This document shows, one piece after another, positions 60,867 through 64,000 of a DNA stretch of 64,000 nucleotides. The notes beneath the pieces are model-generated. The model was not told where the DNA came from. It saw nothing but the letters and a program-made list of their open reading frames with translations, and made no database searches. Origin of the DNA: Dromaius novaehollandiae (lineage: Eukaryota > Chordata > Aves > Casuariiformes > Dromaiidae); assembly GCF_036370855.1 (NCBI RefSeq), contig NC_088102.1:35749835-35813834 (forward strand), in the 5' to 3' direction. Every line of letters starts with the position of its first letter. Within the stretch, counting starts at the first letter, position 1. The translations under genes and the position numbers were made by a program.

Positions 60867-63800
60867 GTAATGAATTGTATCCGTGTTCCTATTAAAACTA
60901 CATAGAACCTGAGAATAGATACTTACACATTGTTGTTCATACATTAGAAAGCAAATTTACAGTCTCGGTCTAATGCTGCTGCTGAGCTTTTATCCATCTT
61001 AATAGTTATATGCCTAAAGAGCCAAGTATTTCATTTGCGTAATACCATGCATTTCAAGAATTAAGCATGTTGATCTTTTCAAAGCTCTAAAACATAGTTT
61101 TTCATTACAGGTTTTCATCCATTTGGGAAAACACTTTGCTATTTATTTTTTTTCTAATGGAGGGTCAAAGTAAAAGCTCTTTGCTAGCTATTTATACGCT
61201 GATGATACTGTGTTGAATATCCCTGTTGTCAGCATTTGGAAAGTAAGATAACTTGTTAAAAACCAATCTTGAAGGAGTTCCTCAGGAATTCAGTCAGTCA
61301 GCCTTGAACTTTGGCTATGGCTAATAGAAGGCAGCCATTTGACACGAAAGCAGCTTTTGTGTTGGAAGAAAGCGTAAAGTTGACAGGTTCAAGAATGAAG
61401 AAGGAAGTCATATGTCAGCTAAATTAACATAAAGTATCTATGATATACTTACCCTGAAAGACTTCATGAAAGTTAGCCCCACAATATGAAAACTGTAGTG
61501 TAGAGTCTTGTTTCTACGTGCAGACCTGCGAAAGACAAGTTTGGCTTACTGGGGCATGATCGGCTGGCTACTTGTATGCCAAGTAGACTTCCGAGTGGGG
61601 TTGTCTGTCTTACTGTGAAAACAAAAGAGAAATGGAGAAAGCACAAAATCTCCATCTTAATGACTTTTGCCAAGAACTTGCTCTTTCCTGCCAATAATGT
61701 ACAGCTGTGTAAGCTTAAAAGGTAGAATTACTTCTTACATTGTACTGCTAATTCTTTTTCAAGCATACCAACTTCTCCCCTGAGGCAAGACTGCTGAGTT
61801 CTCTGCCTTGACTGTGACTTGTAGGAAGAAAGCATATAAATAGAAATTCTGCTGACTCAGTTGTTTCAGCGAGGCGTAGTGCTATTAGCAGAGAACCCTG
61901 TGTTCCTGCACAGCTATGTGCACCTGCAGCTCTTTCCTCACTTTGCAGTAGTTCCCTTTAGAACATTTTAGCCTTTTTGAGGATGTTTTTGAGGCTTTAC
62001 TTGCACTTAGAAATGCTTGACAGTTTTCTCTAATTCTTAATACTTCCAACTTTCACAGCTTGGCTTCAGAATCTAAGGCGAATGAAATGCTCAGGAAAGA
62101 AGGCTGATTTAATGTTTCCCCAGAATGTGTATGGAAGTGTTGTAACCATGAGTGTCCTGACCTGTTTGTGTCCTCTCTCCTGATCGCCCTGGACAGGCAT
62201 TGTTAGGTTTCCACTTCTGGTAGAAGAATAAATTCCTCTGCTCTTCTTCCTGTCCAAAATTCAGATCACATTAGTAAAACTGTTTTCCAAGCCTTCATAC
62301 TCCTGAACATTTTGGGGTTTTTTGTTTTGTCTCCCCCCTCAGCTGTTAACCTACTAGTCTGCCAGGACAGATTTTGATCTTACTACAGTTCTAGGAAGTT
62401 GTTGTTTGAAGTCAGGCCCTCAAAAACAGAGGATAGAGGATAGGAAGAAGTGCAGGCAAGAAGAACATTTGTCTAATGTGTATTGAATAAAATTCAGGAA
62501 ACTGGCAAACAAATACAGAGTAGGGCTGTGAGAAGAACACTGCAGAGCCAGTGATGCTGGCAGAGTAAAACAGTAAAAGGAAGCTGTGTATGCATACATT
62601 TCCTCAAACTTCATTTGAAGTGTTTCTAATCAAAAGCTAATGAATTAACAAAGTTGCACAGGGTAATTCAAGACACCGTTGGCATAAAAGAAACAAGATT
62701 CTACCCTAGAGTATATGAGGATATCCTGAGGTTGTGGTGTCCTTCCAGAAGGATGGTAGCAGGGCCTGGGAAGAGAAATGCTGTTAGATAAGGGTCAAGT
62801 CACTGATCCTAAAACTGTTTTGGTCTTTATGCTCGCTATATAACTAATGTTTTACATTTGTTTTAGGGATATTTTTGTGGATTCCTCATTCAAACACAGT
62901 TTTTAACACCTCTGCCTTTTTAGTCCACATTTATGTATTGGTAATATTTATCGGTTTTTTTTAGTCCAAACAGAATTGACAGTTGACTTGTTTTTCCCAT
63001 CTACCAGAGAAATATAAGATGAAGAGACATAATTGTTTGTCCTAACCAAAAGAATGGAGAAGGCTGTGTTCCCTAAGAGGCAACCCTCAAAGAAGATTAC
63101 TTCAGTGAGAGAAAATGCTTTTTTAAAAAAATGGAAGTAATTACAGGTCCACCTTGTATTCACTATTGAGTAGGGACAAAATATCTAGATCATCTTCTGA
63201 TTCGGAGTAAGAGTTATGCTGAATATTAATCTACTGTTTCCATATTCAGACATTCTAATCTAGTTTTAGAATGGGCCTCTGTGTGTAAAACTCTCTACCT
63301 GGATAATCTTTGAAATTAGCCATATACTGTTATGTTTAGTTAGTTTGCCATTGTATTTCCAAAGAGAAAGTCGCAATACTGTTTTACAAGGAAGCTTTCT
63401 AAACTGTTTTTGATATTTCAGTTATTAAGACTTTGAGCACATGTTGTCTCGTTGGCTTCAAGGATGTTTCATCTGTTTTAGTATCTTAAAGTCATTATGG
63501 TTTGGTCAGCTGGACTACAAATTCCTTTGCTCACATTTTTGCTTTGTAAAAAGATGCACACAGATTCCAAAAATACTTTTATGGATTAAAAAAAGCAATT
63601 CTAATAAATGGAGTATTTTTTTCTCAAGTCACTTTATGCATAGTTAAAATATATTTATAACTGGACTATATTTTGATTTGCTCTGGTCAGGAAGTCTTTT
63701 GCGAATTGGCTCTGCTTCCATAGATGTAGAAATTCCCTTATCCTGGAGAAATCTACAGCATGGAATTTGAGCACTTTTCTGCTAGACGGGGAAACATGGG

Positions 63801-64000
63801 TTTTGAAATACCTCAGGCTAGAGAGAGCAAACAGAATTCAGATCTATGGCTTTTCCCTAAGAGATGGGAATCATAAGCCTGTCAGATAAGAGGACAATAT
63901 TGTTATTCATCCTTATGTTTCAACAGAAGAATACAATTTATTCCAGTGCATCTTGAAATCCATAATAAAGGTATTTGGAGGTGTCTTCCAACAGACTCAA
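60867..64000 (+). other. SPRED1: SPRED1 intron 2, 5' part (continues beyond the window)
   Basis: The intron starts with GTAATG directly after codon 69. I looked for the next EVH1 exon (expected V-V-L-E-C followed by K-K-D-L-I-Y) in this 3.1 kb and did not find it, so it lies past the window end. The sequence is AT-rich, with no recognised repeat, RNA gene or convincing open frame. Confidence 0.85.

Noticed and set aside
60867..60902. Read-through of the exon 2 frame past codon 69 (V-M-N-C-I-R...)
   Set aside because: The frame continues only a dozen codons beyond a good GTAATG donor. The residues do not match the SPRED1 continuation, so this is intron.

Overview
This is a window of vertebrate nuclear DNA, most likely from a bird. 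It is AT-rich and gene-poor, with one sharp CpG island. The recognisable interspersed repeats are old, diverged CR1 LINE fragments and MIR-like SINE remnants. I see no Alu, young L1, endogenous retrovirus or bacterial-style gene. CR1 relics with very low repeat density point to a bird; a crocodilian or turtle is possible but would usually carry more repeats.

The only gene I can support is SPRED1 (Sprouty-related, EVH1 domain-containing protein 1), on the + strand. Coding exon 1 (27280-27311) encodes the first ten residues plus two bases of codon 11. Coding exon 2 (60692-60866) completes codon 11 and runs to codon 69, covering the N-terminal half of the EVH1 domain. Intron 1 is 33,380 bp. Intron 2 starts at 60867 and runs off the window, so the rest of EVH1, the KIT-binding region and the cysteine-rich Sprouty domain are not present here.

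Layout: 1-25.6 kb is intergenic sequence upstream of SPRED1, with ancient repeats concentrated between 14.0 and 19.9 kb and no convincing gene. 25.68-27.56 kb is a CpG island holding the promoter, 5' leader and exon 1. The leader carries a 37-codon upstream ORF that ends 7 nt before the SPRED1 start codon. 27.3-60.7 kb is intron 1, with simple repeats, a perfect 59-bp tandem duplication, a CR1 scrap and a MIR-like scrap. 60.87-64.0 kb is the start of intron 2, where I see nothing else.

Most open reading frames in the window look like chance. The longest ones (up to 442 codons, minus strand) lie across the GC-rich island, where stop codons are rare. I found no tRNA, rRNA, CRISPR array or complete mobile element, and no evidence of an undescribed biological system. 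The best leads are the structure of the SPRED1 5' leader and a few non-coding elements.
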